Shown: positions 38,001 to 42,507 of the stretch, one piece after another
Layout: every line of letters begins with the position of its first letter
Numbering within the stretch: position 1 is the stretch's first letter
Source: Dastarcus helophoroides
Lineage: Eukaryota > Arthropoda > Insecta > Coleoptera > Bothrideridae
Assembly: GCA_028583605.1 (NCBI GenBank)
Contig: CM053336.1
Location: 20,507,004 to 20,571,003, forward strand
Length of the DNA: 64,000 bases
Direction: 5' to 3'
The notes under the pieces: generated by a model
What the model saw: the letters and a program-made list of their open reading frames with translations, nothing else
The model's database searches: none
What the model was told of the DNA's origin: nothing
Position numbers and translations under genes: made by a program

Positions 38001-39823
38001 CGTTTATTTTTATTTATTATTAACTTTTATCAGAAGTTTTTGTTAATTTTGATCTAATTTGTGAAATATTTATCTTTTAGCAACTCGAGTTTCTTCGAGG
38101 GGGTGATACACCAGTCGGTGAAAGTCAATTCACAATGGACCAGATATACAATAAATTATTAGACTTCTTGAAGGTTGGAACTCCTCTGGATGACATTACC
38201 AGTTGGATAACTGTAAGTATTAGGACCTTTTGTTTTACCTCTTTAACAATTATTGAAGTTTTTAATAATGACTTTTTCGTTGTTCCTATGGGTTATTGTA
38301 TATTTATTTCAAAAAAAAAAGTAAATATGATTTAGTAGGAGTTTGGAATGCCAAAGAGGGGACAAAATTACTTTGTCAAAAATAATATATTGTGATTATA
38401 GAATGTTAATGTAATCGGTAAAAGCTCTCTTTGATATGATCACACCTCTATAGTATTTATGCCTCTTGATGGTCATTTTTTGGCTTCTTGAAATGTTTCT
38501 ATTTCTGAAAAGCAATTATTCCTTGAAGTGGCATTATTGTGTTTCATTTATTACTAGTTATTTATTTATTCATTCATTACTTTATTTATTTTCATTTTTA
38601 CCAACCAAAACTTCATAAGTCCCAAAAAAGTTAACAGCTTTCTTACTTCTCTTTAATTGTGAATGCACTTTAACTATGAAGTTGAACATGGGTAATTTCA
38701 TAGCAAAATTTAATAATTTGAATCTGCGTTACTATTAAAGAGCACTTCCAAGTCAGCTATCCTTGTTTATTATATAAGGTTAGTGTTAGGAGTGTGCTAT
38801 ATTAAATTAGAAGGATTCGCTAACACCATGAGGGCAAATGCTCAAGGAATGGGGTTTGATAGTAACCTTTTTACATATTTAAATTAAAAACTGTATATGG
38901 CCTATACAGAAAATTGTTGTGCAATTCAATTTTTAATTAGCTTGTGCTTGTGTTTTAGTCAAATGTGGGCGAGAGAGTGAAAGAAAATAAATTCATCAGA
39001 TTGCTGGCTACCGCCATCTTTACTACCTCTATCAATCAGGGTAAACTCGCACCCGACATACTGCAATCATTGTGCACCACTCTTCTCCAGAAATATGTAG
39101 ATGGTAATCAAAATTACGAATTGCAGTGCCTGTATGCTTTGCAAGCTCTTGTGCATAAAATGGAACACCCGCAAGGTAAGTCGTATTTTGTCTAAAACTT
39201 TCCAGTGGAAATAATTTGAGGAAAATTTTATTTTGCAGGTCTCTTGTTAATGATTTGCAACAAACTATTCGAAATTGGTATTTTCCCACAAGAGAGCTTC
39301 ACTGCATGGGAGACTAGCACAGACCCAGCAGAACAGGAGGGTAAAGGTATGTTAAAATGTTTACAACAATTGTCAAAATGAAAAATAAAAAAAACTTCAT
39401 GGAGGATTTCTTTTATAACTTAAATCGTTTCTCAACCTTGGGGCTTCTGATCGAAATTTTAAATCTCTAAAAAATATACATTATTTCACATTTACATCCA
39501 AGTTTTAAGAAAAATGTCGAATTAAAAAATAAAATTTAAATTTGAAAGTTGAAAAAGAAATTGCATCTACAATTTGGAATCTTCATCCTGATGTTCGATC
39601 CCCCAGGATGATCTCCTCCCTCCAACCCCCCCCCCCCCCCATTTACGACTAAATGAATGTTTTGAAATTTTCTTGATCATATTTAATTGAACTGTGGCTA
39701 ATTTCCCATGTTCCTTTTCTAGGTGTTGCCCTGAAGCAGCTGACAAGTTTCTTCACGCAGCTGAAAGAGAATGAGGATTACGAAGACGGCGAGGACGGAT
39801 CAACAGGATCTGAGGACGCCTAG
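4932..39823 (+). CDS. eIF4G: eIF4G, whole gene (21 coding exons seen)
   Basis: Translation initiation factor eIF4G is the cytoplasmic scaffold that joins cap-bound eIF4E, the helicase eIF4A, eIF3 and poly(A)-binding protein. Twenty-one exons with GT-AG borders join without a phase break into 4644 nt (1547 residues plus TAG). Visible in order: a Gln/Pro/Tyr-rich N-terminus (residues 1-170), a charged low-complexity region, an eIF4E-binding YDKDFLM motif (618-624), a MIF4G domain (about 744-990), the conserved linker with VPRR and KTIDQI, an MA3 domain (about 1165-1285) and a W2/HEAT domain (about 1360-1547) ending in an acidic tail. Similarity to animal eIF4G is unmistakable from MIF4G onward. 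The true N-terminus is uncertain: the first exon seen could start at an in-frame ATG at 4908 or be spliced to an exon left of the window. Seven snoRNA-like elements lie in its introns, and two alternative first exons are predicted. Confidence 0.95.
5207..5429 (+). CDS. eIF4G: eIF4G exon 2
   Basis: It reads [18 protein letters not shown], then [13 protein letters not shown] and a Tyr/Gly/Pro-rich stretch. This matches the style of the region of animal eIF4G1 just before and around the poly(A)-binding-protein contact (tyrosine- and glycine-rich, YYIPGQG-like), but I do not see a definite PABP-binding motif. GTAAGTAC donor; ends with one spare base that the next exon completes. Confidence 0.85.
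5430..6635 (+). other. eIF4G intron 2
   Basis: AT-rich intron with T-polar low-complexity sequence. A small imperfect palindrome closed by GAGACC/GGTCTC lies at about 5493-5532. No further exon or RNA signal recognised. Confidence 0.6.
6636..6818 (+). CDS. eIF4G: eIF4G exon 3
   Basis: The exon completes the split codon and reads [19 protein letters not shown]..., ending [17 protein letters not shown]. The basic patch followed by IDP matches the KRERKTIRIRDP position of human eIF4G1. It is bounded by TTTCCAG and GTACAT and ends with one spare base (G). Confidence 0.85.
7075..7361 (+). CDS. eIF4G: eIF4G exon 4
   Basis: It reads [18 protein letters not shown]... and ends QIVQSSNLK in phase 0. 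[10 protein letters not shown] is the counterpart of the GGKDITEEI block of vertebrate eIF4G. The rest is Gln/Ser-rich low-complexity coding sequence with much higher GC than the flanking introns. Bounded by TTGTTTAG and GTAATT. Confidence 0.85.
7467..7667. repeat. Snapback (inverted repeat) element
   Basis: The left arm TTTCTAGTGTATTTTTTCCC... AATTGGAGGTCAATGAGCAA is answered by an inverted right arm TTGCTCATTGATCCCCAATT... GGGGAAAAATACCCTAGAAA, with about 80 bp arms and a short centre. It looks like a foldback MITE in the intron between exons 4 and 5. Confidence 0.7.
7764..7999. mobile_element. Possible piggyBac-like MITE remnant
   Basis: CCCTTTAA... and ...TTAAAGGG form the ends, with TTAA on the left flank but TCAA on the right. 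Terminal match is only about 8 bp, so this is tentative. Confidence 0.35.
8000..10090. repeat. T-rich-strand AT array in eIF4G intron 4
   Basis: About 2 kb of TTTTTGAAAATTT / TTTCAAAATTTCGAC units without exon signals. Confidence 0.75.
10091..11500. repeat. Mixed to A-rich-strand AT array in eIF4G intron 4
   Basis: The polarity turns again here to GAAAAA/AAATTTTGA units. Open frames in it are simple Lys/Phe/Asn runs and not genes. Confidence 0.65.
11663..12615. mobile_element. Non-autonomous hAT-type element with 8 bp target duplication
   Basis: The 953 bp element begins TAGTGTTGGGCTATTCGAAT and ends CGATTATTCCAACACTA, an imperfect inverted pair (TAGTGTTGG/CCAACACTA). It is flanked by the exact 8 bp duplication CTACTGGA at 11655-11662 and 12616-12623, the hallmark of hAT superfamily insertion. 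The interior is filled with ATTCGAATAC palindromes. No transposase frame is present, so it depended on an element elsewhere. Confidence 0.85.
11855..11950. repeat. Tandem repeat of a 19 bp palindromic unit inside the hAT element
   Basis: About four to five copies of TATTCGAATACAAAATGTG, each containing the palindrome GTATTCGAATAC. It is internal to the element at 11663-12615. Confidence 0.8.
12697..13114 (+). CDS. eIF4G: eIF4G exon 5 (charged low-complexity region)
   Basis: This exon has 139 codons plus one spare G. It is Lys/Ser/Glu-rich (for example [19 protein letters not shown], then [16 protein letters not shown]), so it is probably disordered. GTTTTAG acceptor and GTAAGT donor. It is the last exon before the 12.6 kb intron that contains the two alternative first exons, and the last exon specific to the long isoform. 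Confidence 0.85.
13120..13690. other. Start of eIF4G intron 5, ordinary sequence
   Basis: Mixed AT-rich intron sequence without repeats of the array type. No exon or RNA signal recognised. Confidence 0.4.
13690..17560. repeat. A-rich-strand AT array in eIF4G intron 5
   Basis: About 3.9 kb of GAAAATTTTGGAAAAA / AAATTTTCAAAAAA units, broken by a short unique piece at about 16665-16765. Internal segments recur at 300-500 bp spacing (for example around 15240-15540 and 15720-16010). Confidence 0.75.
18060..18389 (+). promoter_or_regulatory. Candidate alternative promoter and 5' UTR upstream of MGRRK exon
   Basis: CpG dinucleotides and GC content rise sharply against the AT-rich intron (for example CATCGGCGTTAACGCG and ATCTCGATGAGCCGGAC). 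It ends directly at the candidate start codon 18390. Short upstream ATGs (18160, 18374) open small ORFs. No TATA box is obvious. Promoter status is inferred from base composition and the adjoining exon. Confidence 0.4.
18390..18405 (+). CDS. eIF4G: Predicted alternative first coding exon of eIF4G (MGRRK)
   Basis: ATGGGCCGACGCAAAA is followed by a textbook donor GTAAGTCC. The start has G at -3 and G at +4. The single spare A joins the first two bases of the exon at 25726 to give AGT (Ser), so the product would begin [16 protein letters not shown] and run in frame to the eIF4G stop (1148 residues). It follows a CpG-richer stretch (18060-18389). An overlapping upstream ATG at 18374 is in another frame and would act as a uORF. 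This is inference: no transcript evidence is available here. Confidence 0.5.
18640..20890. repeat. Tandemly duplicated segment of about 0.9 kb within an AT array
   Basis: Three related units begin near 18640, 19500 and 20440 (marker TTTTGACAATCTAGAAGTTT and TTCTAAATAAATACGTCT). The stretch with GGCAGAACATAATTTTGGCT and CCCACGATAGC near 19350-19430 recurs near 20280-20360. Diverged tandem duplication within the intron. Confidence 0.7.
19622..19816. repeat. Snapback element
   Basis: TTTCAATTTATTTAACATTT CTTCGGCCC is mirrored by GGGCCGAAG AAATGTTAAATAAATTGAAA. Arms of about 40 bp enclose about 115 bp. It is inserted in the second unit of the duplicated array. Confidence 0.7.
20929..21195. mobile_element. 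Transposon fragment
   Basis: ATAAAACAAAGTCGTGTTAG... followed by AACGGCTGGACGAATTTTTA resembles the terminal region of a widespread insect repeat type. A related phrase, AAAAATCCGTTCAGCTGG, occurs near 43929. I cannot assign the superfamily. Confidence 0.35.
21680..22079 (-). mobile_element. Dispersed repeat R1, inverted copy
   Basis: Reverse complement of the repeat at 22616 and 37311 (shared core GTAATATTTAGACATGGTC, TGTGGCA..GCTGTGA and CCAAACAACCCCTGAAATATA). It pairs head to head with the next copy 540 bp away, making a large foldback. Confidence 0.7.
22616..23038 (+). mobile_element. Dispersed repeat R1, direct copy
   Basis: Contains the R1 core (AACTAGTAATATTTAGACC, CCAAACAACAACCCTGAAAT, TTTTTTTAGTAACTTTTCTA). 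Its ends, TAGTCTATTTCAATGAATCT and the inverted CTGGAATGCATTATA, correspond to the terminal inverted repeats seen better at 37311. Confidence 0.7.
23290..23700 (+). promoter_or_regulatory. Candidate alternative promoter upstream of MEDDTW exon
   Basis: The most CpG-dense non-coding stretch of the window: GCGTTTTTAGATTTGCG, TCCCGTCACGTCGCGCC, an E-box CCACGTG near 23508, and an ATGGC-type motif (ATATGGCCGACGG) near 23472. It precedes the in-frame first exon at 23898 by about 400 bases. This fits a housekeeping-type insect promoter with a 5' UTR running to the start codon. Inferred only. Confidence 0.5.
23898..23931 (+). CDS. eIF4G: Predicted alternative first coding exon of eIF4G ([11 protein letters not shown])
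   Basis: ATG with A at -3 and G at +4 opens [11 protein letters not shown]. The spare G before the donor GTAATA joins the exon at 25726 to read [11 protein letters not shown] in frame, giving a predicted 1154-residue isoform without the N-terminal 404 residues of the long form. It lies about 400 bases downstream of a CpG-dense, promoter-like block (23290-23530). The acidic-aromatic DDTW resembles the SDDGW motif found later in the same protein (exon at 32315). The isoform keeps the eIF4E, eIF4A and eIF3 binding parts. Confidence 0.65.
23932..25380. other. Intron 5' of exon 6, upstream of family A copy 1
   Basis: AT-rich sequence with TTTATTTATTTATT near 25320 and T-runs near 25180-25260. No exon or repeat of the array type recognised. 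Confidence 0.4.
25381..25509 (+). ncRNA. Intronic snoRNA-like element, family A copy 1
   Basis: The 129 nt core starts CACAGTCCCAGCTCCACG and ends with ACA at 25504-25506 plus three bases. Two hairpins are visible: a 5' one closed by CACAG/CTGTG, with an upper CCCAG/CTGTGG stem and a CCA/TGG tip, and a 3' one capped by the perfect 8 bp stem CACTAAAT/ATTTAGTG. ATAACA between them fits an H box (ANANNA). It lies in the intron before exon 6, downstream of both alternative first exons, 216 nt before the acceptor. The lower stem of the 3' hairpin is weak, so the H/ACA class is likely but not certain. Confidence 0.65.
25726..26325 (+). CDS. eIF4G: eIF4G exon 6 (first exon shared by all predicted isoforms)
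   Basis: The exon has 200 codons plus one spare G. A basic, Ser/Gln-rich start ([15 protein letters not shown]) is followed by Asp/Asn/Val-rich sequence ([17 protein letters not shown]) and the block [21 protein letters not shown]. It is strongly GC-rich against the introns. CTTTCTCAG acceptor and GTGAGT donor. Its entry phase accepts the long-form exon and both alternative first exons. Confidence 0.92.
26381..26514 (+). CDS. eIF4G: eIF4G exon 7 with eIF4E-binding site
   Basis: It reads [20 protein letters not shown] and then [20 protein letters not shown]. The YDKDFLM at 26419-26439 fits the canonical YxxxxL-phi eIF4E-binding motif (YDREFLL in human eIF4G1), and the preceding QW matches DQWKPLNPE. 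This is the cap-complex docking site. It ends in phase 0 before GTAAGT. Confidence 0.95.
26680..26808 (+). ncRNA. Intronic snoRNA-like element, family A copy 2
   Basis: Nearly identical to copy 1 over 129 nt, with the same hinge ATAACA and terminal CTACATCA. It sits in the 415 bp intron between exons 7 and 8, 121 nt before the acceptor. The differences from copy 1 fall just after the hinge and in the last three bases. About 100 bases of 3' flank are also related to copy 3 but more diverged than the core. Confidence 0.65.
26930..27028 (+). CDS. eIF4G: eIF4G exon 8
   Basis: It has 33 codons, phase 0 to phase 0 ([20 protein letters not shown]...). The DYITPSF block corresponds to the GPDFTPSFANLG block of vertebrate eIF4G1 between the eIF4E site and MIF4G. 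TTTTAG acceptor and GTGAGT donor. Confidence 0.9.
27085..27267 (+). CDS. eIF4G: eIF4G exon 9 (pre-MIF4G linker)
   Basis: It has 61 codons in phase 0. [20 protein letters not shown] and the following PARLNP match the [23 protein letters not shown] linker of human eIF4G1. Only a 56 bp intron separates it from exon 8. Confidence 0.93.
27747..27875 (+). ncRNA. Intronic snoRNA-like element, family A copy 3
   Basis: A 129 nt copy in the intron between exons 9 and 10, 282 nt before the acceptor. The hinge reads ATAACG, so the last A of the H box is lost here. The terminal ACA (27870-27872) and the 8 bp CACTAAAT/ATTTAGTG stem are intact. Flanks match copy 2 (TATAATTTTCCTCACAAAA downstream), which points to segmental duplication. 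Confidence 0.6.
28158..28514 (+). CDS. eIF4G: eIF4G exon 10, MIF4G domain part 1
   Basis: This exon has 119 codons of the MIF4G HEAT-repeat fold: [55 protein letters not shown]. In the family this domain binds eIF4A and RNA. TTTCCAG acceptor and GTGAGT donor. Confidence 0.97.
28572..28656 (+). CDS. eIF4G: eIF4G exon 11, MIF4G domain part 2
   Basis: A short exon after a 57 bp intron: [20 protein letters not shown] then SVGNVRFIG. It matches the RRRSLGNIKFIGELF segment of human MIF4G and ends with a spare G that gives GELF with the next exon. Confidence 0.96.
28757..30545. repeat. T-rich-strand AT array in eIF4G intron 11
   Basis: Continuous TTTTGAAAATTTCGACTTTT units. The following 30546-30841 is ordinary sequence ending in the acceptor CTATTTCAG. 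Confidence 0.75.
30842..31064 (+). CDS. eIF4G: eIF4G exon 12, MIF4G domain part 3
   Basis: It reads [20 protein letters not shown], then [20 protein letters not shown] and ends [11 protein letters not shown]. This is the last part of MIF4G (GELFKLKMLTEAI and ECLCRLLTTIGKDLD in human). It ends with two spare bases. Confidence 0.97.
31065..31962. other. Intron 12 upstream of family A copy 4
   Basis: AT-rich intron with only weakly array-like sequence. No exon or RNA signal recognised before the snoRNA-like core at 31963. Confidence 0.4.
31963..32092 (+). ncRNA. Intronic snoRNA-like element, family A copy 4
   Basis: A 130 nt copy in the intron between exons 12 and 13, 222 nt before the acceptor. 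Changes: CACAGA for CACAGT and GCTGTG for ACTGTG, both at the last pair of the lower stem, and one extra T in the apical loop of the 3' hairpin. Hinge ATAACA and terminal ACA (32087-32089) are kept. Confidence 0.65.
32315..32588 (+). CDS. eIF4G: eIF4G exon 13 (post-MIF4G linker)
   Basis: It begins [20 protein letters not shown] and continues [15 protein letters not shown], the strongly conserved segment just after MIF4G. A Ser/Lys-rich linker and [15 protein letters not shown] follow, equivalent to DDGGWNTVPISKGSR in human. It ends in phase 0 before GTAAGT. Confidence 0.96.
32623..32751 (+). ncRNA. Intronic snoRNA-like element, family A copy 5
   Basis: A 129 nt copy only 35 bases after the donor of exon 13 and 1050 nt before the next acceptor. 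The hinge is ATAGCA, still ANANNA. The apical stem has A to G (CACTAAGT/ATTTAGTG), which keeps pairing as a G-U wobble. The end reads CCACACCA with the ACA at 32746-32748 preserved although its neighbours changed. Confidence 0.65.
32752..33801. other. Intron 13 downstream of family A copy 5
   Basis: Ordinary AT-rich sequence, then an A-polar low-complexity stretch at about 33180-33600. No exon seen. Confidence 0.45.
33802..33955 (+). CDS. eIF4G: eIF4G exon 14
   Basis: It has 51 codons plus one base ([19 protein letters not shown], ending [17 protein letters not shown]). It corresponds to the LNRFSALQQ region of vertebrate eIF4G1, where many proteins of the family carry a short aromatic motif. 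GCAG acceptor and GTAAGA donor. Confidence 0.9.
34019..34373 (+). CDS. eIF4G: eIF4G exon 15, linker and start of MA3 domain
   Basis: A Ser-rich linker ([20 protein letters not shown]) leads into [20 protein letters not shown], the first helix of the MA3 domain (LSEEELEKKSKAIIEEYLH in human), and on to [16 protein letters not shown]3 is the second eIF4A-binding module. It ends with two spare bases before GTAAGTA. Confidence 0.95.
34374..35203. other. Intron 15 upstream of family B copy 1
   Basis: AT-rich intron without recognised repeats or exons. Confidence 0.4.
35204..35343 (+). ncRNA. Box H/ACA snoRNA candidate, family B copy 1
   Basis: The 140 nt sequence folds as hairpin, H box, hairpin, ACA. 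The 5' lower stem is GCACTTCC/GGAGTGTGC with one bulge and the upper stem starts TATCCT/AGGTTA. The H box is ATATTA. The 3' lower stem is AGAAGG/CCTTCT, and the upper stem AACACCAT/ATGGGGTT pairs 7 of 8. ACA at 35338-35340 is followed by three bases. In both hairpins the upper stem ends about 16 nt before the box, the spacing required for a pseudouridylation pocket. It lies in the intron between exons 15 and 16. The target is not identified. Confidence 0.8.
35644..35831 (+). CDS. eIF4G: eIF4G exon 16, MA3 domain
   Basis: It reads [20 protein letters not shown] and then [36 protein letters not shown]. This matches the MA3 core ([22 protein letters not shown] and IPHVWLYLAELV in human). Bounded by TTTCAG and GTAAGC. 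Confidence 0.95.
36106..36434. mobile_element. MITE R2 copy 1 (long terminal inverted repeats)
   Basis: The ends CAAAAAGTTTTCTAATCTAG TGTCCTGCTGTC and the inverted GACAGCAGCACACTAGATTGGAAAAC match over about 40 bp. The interior (ATGTTCCTTACTTGATTCAT, TTTTTTTAAGGTTAT) matches the element at 47155. No coding capacity. Confidence 0.75.
36435..37270. repeat. A-rich-strand AT array in eIF4G intron 16
   Basis: GAAAAAAGTCGAAATTTT-type units between MITE R2 and repeat R1. No exon. Confidence 0.65.
37311..37670 (+). mobile_element. Dispersed repeat R1, best-preserved copy with inverted ends
   Basis: The 360 bp element starts ATAGCCCATTTTAGATAAAT and ends in the inverted counterpart TGTCTGAAATGGACTATA, so it looks like a MITE with roughly 35 bp terminal inverted repeats. 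It shares its interior with 21680-22079 and 22616-23038. Confidence 0.7.
37777..37997 (+). CDS. eIF4G: eIF4G exon 17, end of MA3 and linker
   Basis: It reads [58 protein letters not shown] and ends DSFIQEN. It is the counterpart of [20 protein letters not shown] in human eIF4G1, joining MA3 to the C-terminal HEAT domain. The donor is GTACGT. Confidence 0.94.
38081..38212 (+). CDS. eIF4G: eIF4G exon 18, W2 domain part 1
   Basis: It has 44 codons in phase 0 after an 83 bp intron: [20 protein letters not shown] then [20 protein letters not shown]. It corresponds to KVEYTLGEESE and LEKLLKEGSSNQRVFDWIE of human eIF4G1. Confidence 0.94.
38742..38878 (+). ncRNA. Box H/ACA snoRNA candidate, family B copy 2
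   Basis: A 137 nt paralogue of the element at 35204, in the intron between exons 18 and 19, 80 nt before the acceptor. H box ATATTA; ACA at 38873-38875. Differences keep structure: AGAAGG pairs CCTTTT through a G-U, the 5' upper stem becomes TATCCTT/AAGGTTA, and GCATATGC in the tip becomes GCAAATGC in the loop. The pocket strands ATTCGCT and TGATAGTAA of the 3' hairpin are unchanged, as expected if both copies guide the same site. Confidence 0.8.
38959..39175 (+). CDS. eIF4G: eIF4G exon 19, W2 domain part 2
   Basis: It reads [38 protein letters not shown] and [19 protein letters not shown], matching [22 protein letters not shown] of human eIF4G1. GTTTTAG acceptor and GTAAGT donor. Confidence 0.96.
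39239..39346 (+). CDS. eIF4G: eIF4G exon 20, W2 domain part 3
   Basis: It follows a 63 bp intron and reads [20 protein letters not shown] then [16 protein letters not shown], matching the [20 protein letters not shown] motif of human eIF4G1, the acidic-aromatic box of W2 domains. Confidence 0.96.
39626..39640 (+). repeat. Run of 15 C in the last eIF4G intron
   Basis: An uninterrupted poly-C tract 82 bases upstream of the last acceptor, unusual in this AT-rich sequence. Confidence 0.9.
39723..39823 (+). CDS. eIF4G: eIF4G exon 21, C-terminus and stop
   Basis: It reads [20 protein letters not shown] followed by an acidic tail ending TGSEDA and TAG at 39821-39823. [20 protein letters not shown] is the human end. 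The intron before it carries a run of 15 C bases at 39626-39640. Confidence 0.97.
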
Positions 39824-40680
39824 CATTTAGCCATAGCACCGATGGTGCTCGCGCCCACATAAAAACTTTTAAGTGAATTAAGTGACTAAAAAAGAGGACC
39901 TCTAGTTAATTAAATTTATACAATTGTTTATATCTATACATAAAAAAATTATATTATATTCCTAAAGACAGAGTGCGGGACGGACTTCTAAAGTATCAAG
40001 TGCCCTCTAGACGCGGACTCAAAAAATTTACTCTTAAGTGATGAAAGACTTAATTCTAAATAAAAAGTTGTATCCCCTCTTCGGAAACCCTGTGACATCC
40101 CCCTCATGAAAAGTATAACGGCCCAGCGGGCTGTGGAACCCATTTTATACTTTATTATTGTCTTTATTATTTATATATATACATATATATTTTATATCGC
40201 TTATTTAATACCAATTTTTATTGTTTATAGTGACGTCGTTGTTTTATTGATGCACAGATCAAAAAAAAAGAAAAGAGAAATATTGATTAATTCATCGCCT
40301 GCTGGGTCTCGATGCGCGAAAAGCCAACATGATTATCGAGTCGTTAAGAACGACTGATGGTGATGTTTTATGTTTGTTAAAAATTAATTTGTTATCATGA
40401 TTTCTTACTGTTAAGTTATATATACATATAGGTATAATTGTTCTGTATAATAAATATACAGGTGCACAGTTCAGTTTTAGATTTCCCCCCTCTACAAATA
40501 TTTTTCTTTCTTTTTTTTTCCCTTGTAATAAACAAAATCTGAAACTGCTTTGAGCGACTGTTACTAGTCAGAATTAGTTTTCCCTCTGATCGAATATTGT
40601 ATATATTTTTTATTTTAAAAACATATACAGTATTTTTCTGACTTGTGTATATAATAAAACAAAATTTGAAAAATATCTCA
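39824..40680 (+). other. eIF4G: eIF4G 3' UTR and candidate poly(A) sites
   Basis: AT-rich non-coding sequence follows the stop. AATAAA occurs at 40059-40064, 40449-40454, 40527-40532 and 40653-40658, so several 3' ends are possible. A TA/ATAC-rich tract lies near 40175-40190 and another near 40420-40435. Which signal is used cannot be told from sequence. Confidence 0.6.
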
Positions 40681-40939
40681 ATTTGATTTTTAAATATACT
40701 ATGGTTGAAACAAGAGGGTGACCTTGCTGACCGGCTCATTTATTTCTATTTTGTTTGTCATTAAAAGGACCAGTTCAGGGATGGATAGAAATTGATTTAT
40801 TCTCAGTTTATTAGTGGATACGTAAAATGTTAATTTATGGAGATTCTGCCGAAACTGTTATTTGAACATTTATAAAAGCTAAAAGTGAGTAACAACTTAA
40901 TAAAAGGAGGAAAATACCAACTAATAAGAGTTTTATTTA

Positions 40940-41820
40940 CCCAATTTGATAGTATAGTTTGTCACTAGTTGAGGAGGTTTGATATTTCCATAATAAAGTC
41001 TTCCTAATCATTGGCAATGCTGTCAAGCTGCTCCAGTTCTTCCAATTTAAAATTTTTTCGATTATGCAGGGTGGTTGGTATTCAGTTGGCAAAAGGTAGT
41101 TTCGTTTTTTTACATCCTGAAAATATGTTTTTTTTCAAAGTTTACCCAACATTCCAGTTGGGATTTTATCAGCTTTCCCTTTTTGCTGCGCACGTAGGTA
41201 ATTCAGGTTAGGTATCTGAGTCGTAAAGTAAGTCGCTGGCTGCACATGGACGGATTCCCGACGTTTACAGAAATACGTTGATTCCAGTGCCCAAACCTGA
41301 ATTCCTGATACCTTAGGTAATATAAATATGTATAGCCGAAGCCTGATCCAGAAAGCTAACCATGATGTCATATGTAATCTGCCAACCTGAAGGATAATGC
41401 TGCTTCTTGTAATTAGTTGAATTGCTAGAATACCCATAAATACTTATGGCGGTTCAAATAGTTATAAAGATAATAATGTACCACCGACTTGAAATAGAGA
41501 AAACTTTTTTTTAATAGAACACTACTGCCTTATGATAGGAAGCACCAAAGAATTCTTTTAGTTTTTACAAGACTCTTGGAAAGGCTCGACCGTTTGTTTG
41601 TTCAAAAAGTAAATATCTGAACACCAAAAATATCCCCTTCCCTTGGATACCTTTTGTATTTGGATATTAGTTGGTTTATCTTTGCATTTGGTCGCACCAT
41701 ACATAATGACTGATGTTGAGCATTTAGTAAGGACTGTGCTTTGAGGAGGAGAAAAGTTAAAGATTCCCATACTTTCACCACAACAATTGTTTTAAATTCT
41801 AAAGTTGTTTACAAATAAAA
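40940..41820 (-). pseudogene. Unresolved open segments between the two genes (possible small gene or decayed gene)
   Basis: The - strand holds several short open segments of protein-like composition not belonging to UBR5 or eIF4G: MGIFNFSPPQSTVLTKCSTS from 41770; SNSTNYKKQHYPSGWQITYD near 41430; LRYQEFRFGHWNQRISVNVG near 41315; and, after a good acceptor TATTTTCAG, DVKKRNYLLPTEYQPPCIIE to LYYQIG with a stop near 40940 overlapping AATAAA. Stops and frame changes separate them. I do not recognise a family. A spliced small gene, a decayed gene or chance are all open. Confidence 0.2.
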
Positions 41821-42239
41821 GCATTTCTTCAACTACTCAGTCCCCTTATTCATCAATTTCTTTCAGAATTCTTTTTCATAAGGCTGAAAATTCATTTTAT
41901 AGAATACAATTTCAGGGGAAACTTCAAAACACTTAAGAGATTGTAACTGACCAAGTGAGGGCGATTTCAATGTGTCTAACCATAGTTGTGAATTCTGAAA
42001 AAACTACTCAAAACTTGGCACTGTGTGTGGAGACATGAGAAATTAAAAGTCCAACTGAACAAAAAAAAATTATAAACAAACTTGCTTATTACTTACCAGT
42101 TTATTTTGAATTTTTAAAACCTAGTTTTATTGCGTTATAATTGTGTTTTAATTTATCTTTATTAGTATTTCTACCCTTAAGGTGGTTTAGTGCAAATTAT
42201 GGTTAAGATTAAATAAAAGACCTTTTTAAGATAATATTA

Positions 42240-42507
42240 TTTATTGAGTACAAGATGATAATTGATTCTTTTTAAACAAAGAATAAACTACAACTTCATA
42301 GTTTGACAAAAAAATACATTAAACCTTACTGAAACTTTACAGAGAAAGACCTGTCAGCTCTAGTGACGAATAAAAACAGAAAATTGCCCATGATTACAAT
42401 AAATTAGATATCCGCGATTTTACAGGAAAACATCATTAGCATGAAATAGACCTTTATTAAACTCAAGCCTTGCTATATGGTATAATTGTCCCTAATGAAA
42501 TGTGTGA
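42240..42507 (-). other. hyd: UBR5 3' UTR start with candidate poly(A) signals
   Basis: On the - strand AATAAA occurs at 42458-42453 and 42245-42240, 50 and 260 bases past the stop codon. Further ones exist closer to eIF4G (40937-40932). The choice of site decides whether the two convergent transcripts overlap. Confidence 0.4.
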
